Positions 40,896 through 49,643 are shown, counted from the stretch's first letter. The stretch is DNA of 52,729 nucleotides from Chryseobacterium sp. (GCA_003248755.1 QFQW01000021.1:1-52729), one strand, 5' to 3'. The notes: generated by a model from the sequence alone, not told the origin. Translations and numbers: made by a program.

Positions 40896-40932
40896 AAAAC
40901 TCACAATCAAAACTGATTGTGAGTTTTTTTTA
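40896..40932 (+). terminator. Terminator of the tRNA cluster
   Basis: AAAACTCACAATCA (40896-40909) pairs with TGATTGTGAGTTTT (40914-40927), followed by a T run. Confidence 0.92.
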
Positions 40933-41135
40933 TGTCCCAAAGCTAGATTTCTGTTTTTGATTTAACGATAATTATTTATTAATTTTTTTGTAATTATTTT
41001 TTAATAATATTCAAAGATTATATTCATAAATGTTAAATTTTTGTGTTTTTTTTTAAATATGTTTTTTGTATCAATATTTTTATAATATTTGCAGTCTTCA
41101 AAATTTACATTTGATAATAATACGACTTCTTTTTA

Positions 41136-41333
41136 ATGATTGATGACAAAAAATATGCTTTTAAAACCAAGTTTGAAGCGCAACAAGAACTAGAACGCTA
41201 TAAACAATCTCAAAAACTTAAAAATAGTGATATAACGAAATATAATAATTTTGGTTTTTACGATTTTCTTTTTTTCTTTATCGTAGTTATTGTTTCGATA
41301 CTTTGTAAAGTCTTGAATGTTGGTTTTCAGTGA
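41136..41333 (+). CDS. Small C-terminally anchored membrane protein
   Basis: The product has 65 residues. A charged helical N-terminal half (QQELERYKQSQKLKN) is followed by a single hydrophobic helix (FGFYDFLFFFIVVIVSILC). This suggests a small protein anchored in the inner membrane. Upstream, AATATTTG is one base off the -7 consensus about 43 bp before the ATG. No family is recognised. It might be a chance frame; the membrane helix and spacing make a gene more likely than not. Confidence 0.5.
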   Translation: MIDDKKYAFKTKFEAQQELERYKQSQKLKNSDITKYNNFGFYDFLFFFIVVIVSILCKVLNVGFQ

Positions 41334-41382
41334 GTTTAAAAAGGGGGCTTATTATTCGGAATTTTTTTGATTTTATAAAAAC

Positions 41383-41390
41383 TATTTTTG
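41383..41390 (+). promoter_or_regulatory. -7 promoter box TATTTTTG for mtgA
   Basis: It is an exact TAnnTTTG match 30 bp before the ATG at 41421. An in-frame TTG at 41388 is part of this box. Confidence 0.55.
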
Positions 41391-41420
41391 TTTTATTTTC
41401 GCTTAAAATTTCTTTTAGCA

Positions 41421-42068
41421 ATGTGGAAGTTCATCAAGAAACTGATTTTGTTTGTAATCTTAGCGAATATACTTTTCATTATTTTCGGGATATTCTTTAA
41501 TCCACCAATTACTTTGACGCAATTAGGAGGGGTTATTAAGTATGGGAAATTACAACGTGATTATGTTTCCTATGATGATATGGGAAACAATATCAAAAAA
41601 GCTGTAATAGCTTCAGAAGATCAATTGTTTTTCACTCATAACGGCTTCGATTATAAAGCTATTGAAAAAGCAATGAAGAAGAATGATAAGAAGGGAAAAG
41701 TAGTGAGAGGAGGAAGCACGATTTCCCAACAGACAGCAAAAAATATTTTTCTTTGGCAAGGCAGAAGCTGGATTAGAAAAGGGCTGGAGGTGGTCTATAC
41801 ATTCATTATTGAAAAAATATGGGGAAAGGATGTTATCTTGGAAAGATATCTTAATTCCATCGAAATGGGACAAGGTGTTTTCGGGATAGAAGCTGCTTCT
41901 CAGTATTATTATAGCAAACCTGCAAAAGACCTTACGAAAAGCGAAGCAGCTTGGATTGCGGCTGTTTTACCAAATCCTAAGAAGTACGATCCCAAAAATC
42001 CTACGCCATATCTTAGAAAAAAGCATGGCTGGATTATGCGCCAGATGAACAATATTGTTCTGAAATGA
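41421..42068 (+). CDS. mtgA: Monofunctional peptidoglycan glycosyltransferase
   Basis: The product has 215 residues from the ATG at 41421. An N-terminal membrane anchor (residues 8-26) precedes the GT51 domain. Catalytic Glu66 lies in ASEDQLFFTHNGFD and the following motifs are RGGSTISQQTAKN, RKGLEVVYT and RYLNSIEMGQGVFGIEAASQYYY. It polymerises glycan strands from lipid II on the outer face of the inner membrane. The next gene starts 16 bp downstream on the same strand, so the two form an operon. Confidence 0.95.
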   Translation: MWKFIKKLILFVILANILFIIFGIFFNPPITLTQLGGVIKYGKLQRDYVSYDDMGNNIKKAVIASEDQLFFTHNGFDYKAIEKAMKKNDKKGKVVRGGSTISQQTAKNIFLWQGRSWIRKGLEVVYTFIIEKIWGKDVILERYLNSIEMGQGVFGIEAASQYYYSKPAKDLTKSEAAWIAAVLPNPKKYDPKNPTPYLRKKHGWIMRQMNNIVLK

Positions 42069-42084
42069 TTACTTTTGTAAGGAT

Positions 42085-44112
42085 ATGGCAATTAGATTAA
42101 CCAAAAAAGACAGTTTCAGCGCAATTTTGAAAAACTATTTTTCTGAGCAGAATGAAACTTTGTCTTTAGAACCTTTATCAGAAATTGTTGTAAGCCTGAA
42201 GAATGATGATTTAGGTGTTTTTACAGCGTACCTCAAAGATAATGAGAGTATAAAGGAAAATCTGATTTATTATATTCATAATATTTTCAAGGAAAAACCA
42301 TTCAATCTGTCGTTAACGGAAGCGGATATTCTGTCGGAAAATGCTTTCTATCCCGAGTTCAAAAAACGAATACTGAATAAGATTCTTCCGCCAATCGAGA
42401 ACGAAAATACGATTTGGTATCTGGTGGATAATGTTTTGGTAACGCCTAAAAAAGACCTTGAGTTTTTCCAGAATTCGCCGGAGGATAAGATGGATGAGCT
42501 TTTTAAGTTGTTGAGAATTGATAAATTTATTAATAATCAACACGTTAAAAATGAAATGTTGTTTTCTCTTAATATTTTGGCGTGGCGGGTAATTGGAAAT
42601 GCACTGGATGTTGAGGTTGTTAAAATGGCTCCCGAATACAGGAATTTTGATAATCCATTTTTGGCATTACAAAACGAACTCGATATACTGAATGCTGATT
42701 TCAAAGAAAATCCTCATTTCACATTATCATCGACGGACGAAGTTTATAAACAGATTAAAGTCTATCTCGATCAATGTTTGGAGTTTGTAAATATTGCTTT
42801 TAAAAATTCTTCAAAATATGGTATTTCCAGCAAAACCAATCAGTCATTACTGAAAATCAGACAGCAGTTGCAAAGGATGTCTGATATTATCAAGTTGTTT
42901 GTGATTGATGAAGAAAAAGATTATTTGATTAATTCCAAGCAATTATTCTTCAATATTTTAAAGTACAAATCTCATAAGAATAACCTTCAGGATTTGGTTT
43001 CTGACAGTACAAGATTGATGTCGCACCTCATTACCAATCACACGGCGGAAATGGGAACGCACTATATTACTTCCACTGTCAAATCTTATATGAAAATGTT
43101 TTGGAAGGCTTCCGGAGGTGGTGTTATAGTTGGGGCACTTTGCGTTTTGAAAATGCTTTACAGTTATATTGATACCAGTGATTTTGCACATGCATTTTTA
43201 TTTTCAATGAATTATGCGATGGGATTTGTAATGATTTACCTGATGCGTTTTACTTTGGCAACAAAACAACCTGCGATGACTGCGGCAACAATGGCAAAAG
43301 TTTTGTCGGAGGGAAGTAGCAGAAGCACTTATATGGAATTTGCGCATGTGGTTTCTCAGTTGTTCAGGTCACAGTTTATTGCATTTGTAGGGAATGTTCT
43401 GTTGTCCTTTCCCGTTTCTTTGATTATAATCTATGGTTTAGAAATACTTTTCAAGCAAAATTTTGCCTTTGATAAATCTACAAAGCTATTGTATGACTTG
43501 GACCCATTTCAGTCCAAAGCGATTTTGCACGCTTCTATTGCGGGTGTTTTCCTCTTTATTTCCGGTGTGATTTCTGGAAACATCAGTAATAACTCTGTAT
43601 TTTTTCAGATTCCTAAAAAAAAAAAAAAAAATCCTTTCATCAATTATTTCTTTGGGCAAAAGATTGCAAAACGATTGTCTGTCTATTATTCCAAAAATTG
43701 GGCGGGAATTATTTCCAATTTTTGGTTTGGTGTTTTTCTTGGAGCAACGGCTCCGATTGGACTTTTTCTTGGCCTCGATTTGGATATTCGTCACATTACC
43801 TTTGCGGCTGGAAATTTTGCGTTGGGACTTTACGGAAAAGATTTTGTCGTAACATCTTACACGTTCTGGATTTCCTTTGTCACGGTTTTCATTATTGGAT
43901 TTTTCAACTTTATTGTAAGCTTTGGATTGTCGATGCTGTTGGCATTCCGTTCCAGAAAAGTGGAATTGAGCGAAGCAAGAGAAATTTTTGGAGAGATTTT
44001 CCGATATTTTATCAGGAATCCGTTTAGGTTTTTCTTTCCATTAAGGTCTTTGCTGGATGAAAGGAGTAAAAAAATGATTGAAGAAGTTTCTACAAAATCA
44101 GAAGGTCATTAA
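42085..44112 (+). CDS. Large multi-helix membrane protein of the 'site-specific recombinase' family (PF10136-like)
   Basis: The product has 675 residues. The N-terminal half (to about 330) is soluble and helical. The C-terminal half has about seven membrane helices, for example FAHAFLFSMNYAMGFVMIYL and SFVTVFIIGFFNFIVSFGLSMLL. The layout matches the family labelled site-specific recombinase (Gcr) from Neisseria, but I see no Tyr- or Ser-recombinase catalytic motif, and the membrane topology argues against a recombinase. Coupling to mtgA suggests an envelope role. A 17-A tract at 43615-43631 encodes a Lys run in a loop and could allow frameshifting. Its 3' end overlaps the next gene by 23 bp. 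Confidence 0.78.
   Translation: MAIRLTKKDSFSAILKNYFSEQNETLSLEPLSEIVVSLKNDDLGVFTAYLKDNESIKENLIYYIHNIFKEKPFNLSLTEADILSENAFYPEFKKRILNKILPPIENENTIWYLVDNVLVTPKKDLEFFQNSPEDKMDELFKLLRIDKFINNQHVKNEMLFSLNILAWRVIGNALDVEVVKMAPEYRNFDNPFLALQNELDILNADFKENPHFTLSSTDEVYKQIKVYLDQCLEFVNIAFKNSSKYGISSKTNQSLLKIRQQLQRMSDIIKLFVIDEEKDYLINSKQLFFNILKYKSHKNNLQDLVSDSTRLMSHLITNHTAEMGTHYITSTVKSYMKMFWKASGGGVIVGALCVLKMLYSYIDTSDFAHAFLFSMNYAMGFVMIYLMRFTLATKQPAMTAATMAKVLSEGSSRSTYMEFAHVVSQLFRSQFIAFVGNVLLSFPVSLIIIYGLEILFKQNFAFDKSTKLLYDLDPFQSKAILHASIAGVFLFISGVISGNISNNSVFFQIPKKKKKNPFINYFFGQKIAKRLSVYYSKNWAGIISNFWFGVFLGATAPIGLFLGLDLDIRHITFAAGNFALGLYGKDFVVTSYTFWISFVTVFIIGFFNFIVSFGLSMLLAFRSRKVELSEAREIFGEIFRYFIRNPFRFFFPLRSLLDERSKKMIEEVSTKSEGH
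43615..43631 (+). repeat. 17-A homopolymer inside a coding region
   Basis: Seventeen consecutive A residues code for a run of lysines in a predicted cytoplasmic loop of the membrane protein. Poly-A tracts of this length slip in replication and transcription, so the gene may be phase-variable or give two products. Confidence 0.75.
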
Positions 44113-44386
44113 TGAGAGATTCATCTTTCAAAACTTCTTGAAATTTTTTTAGAAAGAATGATTTTCTCATCCGAAAATCGTTTTTAAGTAAAGGAGATTT
44201 GATTCTCAAAACCAGAACTTTCTCTTTAAGATTTACGGTTTCAATTTCAGAAAAAAGCGCATCCGAAAGATAATTTTGTAAAAAATCCTTGATTTCAAAA
44301 GCTTTCAGTTTGTCTTCAAAACCATAGATTTTCGCAAAAGAATTCAGTAATTCCGAAGACTGAAATTCGCGTTTTTTTCTGCTCAT
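44090..44386 (-). CDS. DUF721 (DciA-like) protein
   Basis: The product has 98 residues. The pattern SSELLNSFAKIYGFEDKLKAFEIKDFL, then LFSEIETVNLKEKVLVLRIKSPLLKNDFRMRKSFFLKKFQEVL matches DUF721, whose member DciA works with the replicative helicase in bacteria that lack DnaC. The region usually giving WxxxVG in DciA is changed here, so homology is only moderate. The 3' end overlaps the convergent membrane-protein gene by 23 bp. Confidence 0.72.
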   Translation of the reverse strand: MSRKKREFQSSELLNSFAKIYGFEDKLKAFEIKDFLQNYLSDALFSEIETVNLKEKVLVLRIKSPLLKNDFRMRKSFFLKKFQEVLKDESLINDLLIL

Positions 44387-44438
44387 TTTCTCATTTTAAT
44401 TAAGATTGTAAAAGTAGAAAATTCAAATTCAAAAATAG

Positions 44439-44446
44439 TATATTTG
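44439..44446 (+). promoter_or_regulatory. -7 promoter box TATATTTG for ychF
   Basis: It is an exact TAnnTTTG match. The leader of about 120 nt to the ATG at 44573 contains two copies of TTTAGCAT. Confidence 0.5.
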
Positions 44447-44572
44447 CACACTTGAAATTCAATGTTAATAATTAAAAGTTTTAGCATTGAACATTAATTT
44501 TAAACATCGAACTTTAGCATATGTAACCGTAAAAGTTGCATAACACTAATAAATAAAAATAAAAATTTCGTT

Positions 44573-45664
44573 ATGAAATGTGGAATCGTAGGTCTTCCGA
44601 ATGTAGGGAAATCAACTCTTTTTAATTGTCTTAGCAACGCCAAAGCACAATCTGCAAACTATCCGTTTTGTACAATTGAGCCTAATTTGGGGACGGTTTC
44701 AGTTCCTGATAAAAGACTTTTTGAGCTTGAAAAAATTGTTAATCCGGAAAGAGTTCTCCCTGCTGTTGTAGAGATTGTGGACATTGCCGGATTGGTAAAA
44801 GGCGCAAGTAAAGGAGAGGGGCTTGGAAATCAGTTTCTTGCAAATATCCGAGAGTGTGAGGCAATTATTCACGTATTGAGATGTTTCGATAACGGAAATA
44901 TCGTTCACGTAGAAGGTTCTGTTGACCCACTTAGAGATAAAGAGATTATTGATATAGAACTTCAGCTGAAGGATTTGGAAACGATTGGGAAAGCTGTTGA
45001 AAAGGCTAAAAAATTCATCAAATCCGGAAAGAAAGAAGATATTCTGACTTACGAAACTTTGCAAAATCTTCAAAAATTTGTTGAAAACGGTAAAAACGCA
45101 AGAGAATTCCCAACCGATGATTTTACAAAATCTATTATTGGCGAAGTTCAGTTGTTGACGAATAAACCGGTTCTTTATGTTTGTAATGTGGATGAAAATT
45201 CTATCAAGAACGGAAACGACTGGATTGCAAAAATCGAAGAGATGGCGAAAGGTGAAGGTGCGGAAATTGTTGTTCTTGCGGCTCAAATTGAAGCTGATAT
45301 AAATGAATTGGAAACTTTTGAAGAAAGAGAAATGTTCCTGGATGAATTGGGGTTGGAAGAGCCAGGTGTTAACCGATTGATTAGAAAAGCTTATGATTTG
45401 TTGAAGTTACAAACTTATTTCACAGCTGGTGTCAAAGAAGTTAGAGCTTGGACAATTGACCAAGGTGCAACTGCGCCACAAGCTGCTGGAGTTATTCACA
45501 CAGATTTTGAAAAAGGATTTATCCGTGCAGAGGTAATCGGTTATGACGACTTTATAAACTACGGTTCAGAGGCCAAAGTAAAAGAAGCTGGAAAAATGAG
45601 AGTAGAAGGAAAAGAATATATCGTGAAAGATGGAGATGTGATGCATTTCAGATTCAACGTATAA
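44573..45664 (+). CDS. ychF: Redox-regulated ATPase YchF (Obg-like)
   Basis: The product has 363 residues, the usual size. The P-loop GLPNVGKST starts at residue 7, followed by NYPFCTIEPNLG and the G3 motif DIAGLVKGASKGEGLGN. The G4 region is changed to NVDEN, which favours ATP over GTP. The C-terminal TGS domain carries KLQTYFTAGVKEVRAW and DFEKGFIRAEVI. YchF binds ribosomes and affects stress responses. A terminator follows. Confidence 0.96.
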   Translation: MKCGIVGLPNVGKSTLFNCLSNAKAQSANYPFCTIEPNLGTVSVPDKRLFELEKIVNPERVLPAVVEIVDIAGLVKGASKGEGLGNQFLANIRECEAIIHVLRCFDNGNIVHVEGSVDPLRDKEIIDIELQLKDLETIGKAVEKAKKFIKSGKKEDILTYETLQNLQKFVENGKNAREFPTDDFTKSIIGEVQLLTNKPVLYVCNVDENSIKNGNDWIAKIEEMAKGEGAEIVVLAAQIEADINELETFEEREMFLDELGLEEPGVNRLIRKAYDLLKLQTYFTAGVKEVRAWTIDQGATAPQAAGVIHTDFEKGFIRAEVIGYDDFINYGSEAKVKEAGKMRVEGKEYIVKDGDVMHFRFNV

Positions 45665-45691
45665 TTAGATTTTAACTAATAAATATAATGT

Positions 45692-45719
45692 AAGCTCCCT
45701 AATTGTTGGGAGCTTTTTA
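45692..45719 (+). terminator. Intrinsic terminator after ychF
   Basis: AAGCTCCC (45692-45699) pairs with GGGAGCTT (45708-45715), then T. Confidence 0.88.
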
Positions 45720-45751
45720 TTTGTACTTTAGCAAGATTAAAAATAGAATTT

Positions 45752-46546
45752 ATGATTAGAAAATTACTTTTTGCTTCTTTGTTAATGGTAGGTTTTGCGG
45801 GGTTTTCACAAACTATTATTTATAAAGAAGACTTTGAAACGGAATCTGGAAGAAACTCTTGGGAAAACGTTGATAGAGACGGCGATGACCAACAATGGGA
45901 ATTTTATGATGATGAGATGCCTGCTTTTACAGGTTGGTACGCAACTTCTTGGTCTTGGTTTCTTGAGGCTTTCACTCCTGATAATACTTTAACAAGTCCG
46001 GTGATTACTTTACCTCCAAGTCAAGATTTACTTTGGTTGAAATTTAAAGTTGGTGCTTTTGATGAAGAATTGTATCAAGAGCATTATGCGGTTTATGTAA
46101 TTCCTGCAAATTCTACTTTTACAGGTGATGAAACGCCTGTTTTTGAAGAAACTTTGGATGCTGGTTATACAGAAACGGCAAAAAATATCAACATCAATAT
46201 TACTTCATTTGCAGGTCAAAATGTTAAGGTAGTTTTTAGACATTATAACTGTACAGATATTGCTTTTATTGCAATTGATGATATTGAGGTTGTGAAAACT
46301 CCAGGATTGGCGGTTTCTGACGCTAATAAAATCAATGCTCAGGTTTATCCAAATCCAACATCAGATTTTATAAAAATAAAAGGTGTTGATAATATCCAAA
46401 AAATCAGAGTTTTTGATATGAATGGAAAAATGGTTCTTGAAAATCAAGCTTCTGAGGCGGATATTAGAAAGCTTCCTGTCGGACAATATATTTTGAATGT
46501 CCATACAGATTCACAAATTATTTCCAAGAAAATAATCAAAAAATAA
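45752..46546 (+). CDS. Secreted choice-of-anchor J protein with T9SS sorting domain
   Basis: The product has 264 residues. The signal peptide MIRKLLFASLLMVGFAGFSQ precedes a jelly-roll domain of the choice-of-anchor J (cleaved-adhesin) type, with DFETESGRNSWENVDRDGDD, LTSPVITLP and IAFIAIDDIEV. The C-terminal ~70 residues are a type A T9SS domain starting VYPNPTSDFIKI. The domain is common in adhesins and gingipain-associated proteins, and is probably surface-exposed. The role is unknown. A terminator follows. Confidence 0.9.
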   Translation: MIRKLLFASLLMVGFAGFSQTIIYKEDFETESGRNSWENVDRDGDDQQWEFYDDEMPAFTGWYATSWSWFLEAFTPDNTLTSPVITLPPSQDLLWLKFKVGAFDEELYQEHYAVYVIPANSTFTGDETPVFEETLDAGYTETAKNININITSFAGQNVKVVFRHYNCTDIAFIAIDDIEVVKTPGLAVSDANKINAQVYPNPTSDFIKIKGVDNIQKIRVFDMNGKMVLENQASEADIRKLPVGQYILNVHTDSQIISKKIIKK

Positions 46547-46554
46547 ATTTTAAG

Positions 46555-46582
46555 AACGCTTTCAGAAATGAGAGCGTTTTTT
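46555..46582 (+). terminator. Intrinsic terminator
   Basis: AACGCTTTC (46555-46563) pairs with GAGAGCGTT (46570-46578) with one G-U pair, then a T run. Confidence 0.85.
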
Positions 46583-46607
46583 ATTAGCTTTAAAAATAAA
46601 AAATTCA

Positions 46608-47699
46608 ATGAAAAATATATTCTTTCTGTGTTTTTTAGTATTGGTTTCTTGTAAAAACTCTATTGAAGAGAAGTGTTTTGAAGATAAAGATATGGAAGCA
46701 AGTGAATATGTAGAAGAAAAACCTTTTACTGTAAAAGAAATTCTTAGGGATAAACCAGATTATTTGATGATTTCTGATTTGAAAAAATTTAGAAGTTTCA
46801 AAACGGATAGTCTGGAAAAACATTCTTTTGATATTTTCGATAATGAAAAATTCAAACTGAAATTAGAAAAATATAATACAGAATATAAAGATTTTGATAA
46901 AGTATTTTTCGGACAGTTTAGATTTGCTTTTAGGCAGAAGGTGAAAGGTGTTGATTATGCTTTTGGTAAAAATGGATTAGGTTTTTGGTTGTTGAAAATA
47001 GAAAATAATGTTGGAAAAGCTTACTTCTTAGGATTGAGTTTTAGTCATTATTATATCAATGAAATTCAGACTGAATTAATTATTAAGAATGAGGAATTAC
47101 AATTACAAGGAAGTCTCGTGAAGATTATCAAAGTTCCGGGATTGCCGGGTTATGACGATTATTCTGCTATTGCTGATGGAAAACTTTTCAGGATTAAACT
47201 CTCGGATTTGGAAAGAGACACTGATAAAGATGGTTATAATGATATTTTTGAAGAGTCATTTGGATTGAATCCGAAAAGTACAGATACCGATTCAGACGGA
47301 ATCGATGACTTCAACGATTTGAATCCGCTTTTCAAATCTGAGAAAAATAAATTTACCCAACTTTATGAACAATTGTTGCCCACAAATTTTACTTTTAATA
47401 AGAATAACTTGAAGAATATGCATTATTTTATCAATGTCTATGAAAATGATTGTAATTACTTTCAAAAAATTAATCCGAAATTAAGAACACTTGTCGTTGC
47501 GGAGGAAAAATCAAAACGCCCATATTATCTTCGGGTGACAGATGTTGTTAATGGAGGTTTTTCTAAACTTAGAACAGATAAACAAAATCCTGAAAAATTT
47601 TATTTTTATGAATGGGGAAGGGGGCATACAAATGATTATTCTGTTGAGTTCAAGAATGGAAAATGGAAGATAGAAATTACAGGAGGAACTGTTGTCTAA
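46608..47699 (+). CDS. Lipoprotein with Asp-rich calcium-binding segment
   Basis: The product has 363 residues. The lipoprotein signal MKNIFFLCFLVLVSCKNS has its cysteine at residue 15. The middle contains DTDKDGYNDIFEESFGLNPK and DTDSDGIDDFNDLNP, thrombospondin type 3-like or EF-hand-like calcium repeats of the kind found in surface proteins. The remaining sequence has no recognised domain. The variant TAGCTTTA about 15 bp upstream is near the -7 consensus. Function unknown. Confidence 0.75.
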   Translation: MKNIFFLCFLVLVSCKNSIEEKCFEDKDMEASEYVEEKPFTVKEILRDKPDYLMISDLKKFRSFKTDSLEKHSFDIFDNEKFKLKLEKYNTEYKDFDKVFFGQFRFAFRQKVKGVDYAFGKNGLGFWLLKIENNVGKAYFLGLSFSHYYINEIQTELIIKNEELQLQGSLVKIIKVPGLPGYDDYSAIADGKLFRIKLSDLERDTDKDGYNDIFEESFGLNPKSTDTDSDGIDDFNDLNPLFKSEKNKFTQLYEQLLPTNFTFNKNNLKNMHYFINVYENDCNYFQKINPKLRTLVVAEEKSKRPYYLRVTDVVNGGFSKLRTDKQNPEKFYFYEWGRGHTNDYSVEFKNGKWKIEITGGTVV

Positions 47700-47749
47700 G
47701 CTGTAACATTTTCGAATGATTCTGAACTAATTCTCTAAAAATAGAAACA

Positions 47750-48526
47750 ATGAGAAATCACGAAATTGATTATAAAATCTATGGAGAAGAACTGCAGTGT
47801 GTGGAAATAGAACTTGACCCGAATGAAGCTGTCATAGCTGAACCGGGAAGTTTTATGATGATGAACGACGGTGTGAAAATGGAAACGCTTTTCGGAGACG
47901 GAAATCATAATAGTTTTATGGACAAAATTTTTACAGCCGGGAAAAGAATGTTGACAGGTGAAAGTCTTTTTATGACGGTTTTTACCAATATCTCTTCTCA
48001 GAAGAGGCAAGTGTCTTTTGCTGCTCCTTATACCGGGAAAATTATTCCGCTTAATTTATCGGATTTTGGAGAGAAAATCATTTGTCAGAAAGATAGTTTT
48101 CTGTGCGCTGCCAAAGGTGTTTCTATAGGAATTGAATTCCAAAGAAAGCTCGGAACCGGACTTTTTGGAGGTGAGGGTTTCATTATGCAAAAACTGGAAG
48201 GAGACGGGATGTGCTTCGTTCACAGTGGCGGATATGTGATGGAAAAAGAGCTTCAACCTGGCGAAATTCTTAAAATCGATACAGGTTGTATTGTGGCTTT
48301 TACACAATCGGTTTCTTATGATATTCAGTTTATTGGCGGAATAAAAAATACGCTTTTTGGAGGAGAAGGTTTGTTCTTTGCCCAACTGAAGGGTCCTGGA
48401 AAAGTTTGGATTCAGACATTGCCAATTAGTCGATTGGCTGGAAAGATTCTTCAATATGGAGCTGGAACTAGAAAAGAAGAGGGAAGTATCCTAGGGAAAT
48501 TAGGAGATTTGATTGACGGGAATTAA
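47750..48526 (+). CDS. TIGR00266/AIM24 family protein
   Basis: The product has 258 residues. The start MRNHEIDYKIYGEELQCVEIELDPNE and the pattern AEPGSFMMMNDGVKMET are typical of TIGR00266. Gly-rich repeats continue, including GGEGFIMQKLEGDG and GGIKNTLFGGEGLFFAQLKGPG, which form a beta-sandwich (AIM24-like). The family is widespread in bacteria and eukaryotes with no settled role. It lies 50 bp after the lipoprotein gene, and a terminator follows. Confidence 0.9.
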   Translation: MRNHEIDYKIYGEELQCVEIELDPNEAVIAEPGSFMMMNDGVKMETLFGDGNHNSFMDKIFTAGKRMLTGESLFMTVFTNISSQKRQVSFAAPYTGKIIPLNLSDFGEKIICQKDSFLCAAKGVSIGIEFQRKLGTGLFGGEGFIMQKLEGDGMCFVHSGGYVMEKELQPGEILKIDTGCIVAFTQSVSYDIQFIGGIKNTLFGGEGLFFAQLKGPGKVWIQTLPISRLAGKILQYGAGTRKEEGSILGKLGDLIDGN

Positions 48527-48554
48527 TTTTTTTTATAAAATATAAAATCAATTG

Positions 48555-48584
48555 GCCAGACTTTTTTTTGTCTGGCTTTTTTTA
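48555..48584 (+). terminator. Intrinsic terminator
   Basis: GCCAGAC (48555-48561), an 8-T loop, GTCTGGC (48570-48576), then T. Confidence 0.88.
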
Positions 48585-48588
48585 TTCT

Positions 48589-48596
48589 TAAATTTG
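48589..48596 (+). promoter_or_regulatory. -7 promoter box TAAATTTG for the AraC gene
   Basis: It is an exact TAnnTTTG match 19 bp before the ATG at 48616. Confidence 0.5.
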
Positions 48597-48615
48597 AATT
48601 TTACAAATTATACTT

Positions 48616-49554
48616 ATGGGGAAAATCGGTTACGCTTCTTTGGAGGATTTTTATCAGGAGATTGCTCAGAAAATGGGAAAAGATGTAGAAAGTATTTTGC
48701 CAAAAGGTTTGCAGAAAGATATTGGACATTTCAACGTGTTTGATATTGCGCAAACAATCGACAGGTTGAAAAAAACTTCTGAAATGCCTTACAACAGAAG
48801 GAAATATTATAAAATAAGTCTGATAAGAGGAAAGAATAGAGCGGAATATGCAGATAAAGTAATTTCCATAGAAAAGAATGCGTTGCTTTTCGCAACGCCC
48901 AAAGTTCCATATCATTACATTCCGGAAGATGAAAATCAGGCGGGGAATTTTTGTGTCTTTACTGAAGATTTTTTCATTAAAGATAAGTCTCATAATACAT
49001 TAGAAGATTTACCGATTTTTCAACCGGGAAATGTTCCGATTTTTGAGATTGATGATGAATTGGCCGATGAGATAGAACAGCTTTATAAAAAAATCAAAAA
49101 AGAAATAGATTCGGATTATATTTTCAAATATGATTTGATTCGTAATTATGTTTTGGAATTGATTCATTACGGACAAAAATTGCAACCGGCTTCTAAGCTT
49201 TCCACTTCCAATGATGCATCAATTCGAGTTGTTTCTCTTTTTGTTGAGTTGTTGGAAAGACAGTTTCCAATTGAAACTTCGGAACAGAGATTGCAGTTAA
49301 AAACGGCGAAAGATTTTGCAGACAGATTGGCGATTCACGTTAATTATCTTAATAAAAAACTTAAGGAAAATACAGGAAAAACTACAACCGAAATCATTGC
49401 GGACAGAATCATTCAGGAAGCTAAAATTCTATTAAAACAAACCCAATGGAATGTTTCCGAGATTTCATATGCTTTAGGATTTGAAGAGATTGCGCACTTT
49501 TCTAACTTTTTTAAAAAGAAAACGTCATTGGCGCCTTTGGAATTTCGTGCTTGA
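48616..49554 (+). CDS. AraC family transcriptional regulator
   Basis: The product has 312 residues. The C-terminal ~90 residues form two helix-turn-helix units (FADRLAIHVNYLNKKLKENTGKT and WNVSEISYALGFEEIAHFSNFFKKKTSLAPLEFR), the AraC DNA-binding domain. The N-terminal part is a cupin-like sensing domain whose ligand is unknown. An SDR gene follows 89 bp downstream on the same strand and is the likely target; the gap holds an inverted pair TTGGTT (49572-49577) / AACCAA (49599-49604) that could be an operator. Confidence 0.92.
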   Translation: MGKIGYASLEDFYQEIAQKMGKDVESILPKGLQKDIGHFNVFDIAQTIDRLKKTSEMPYNRRKYYKISLIRGKNRAEYADKVISIEKNALLFATPKVPYHYIPEDENQAGNFCVFTEDFFIKDKSHNTLEDLPIFQPGNVPIFEIDDELADEIEQLYKKIKKEIDSDYIFKYDLIRNYVLELIHYGQKLQPASKLSTSNDASIRVVSLFVELLERQFPIETSEQRLQLKTAKDFADRLAIHVNYLNKKLKENTGKTTTEIIADRIIQEAKILLKQTQWNVSEISYALGFEEIAHFSNFFKKKTSLAPLEFRA

Positions 49555-49643
49555 TTTGAATTTTGCAAATTTTGGTTTGATTCGGGCAAAATGATTTGAA
49601 CCAATTTGTCTGAACTTTGTCCCATCAAAAAACAAGTAAAAAA

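Noticed and set aside
44699..45286. 195-codon open frame antisense to ychF
   Set aside because: Shadow of ychF; Asn-, Phe- and Ile-rich composition typical of reversed AT-rich coding sequence.
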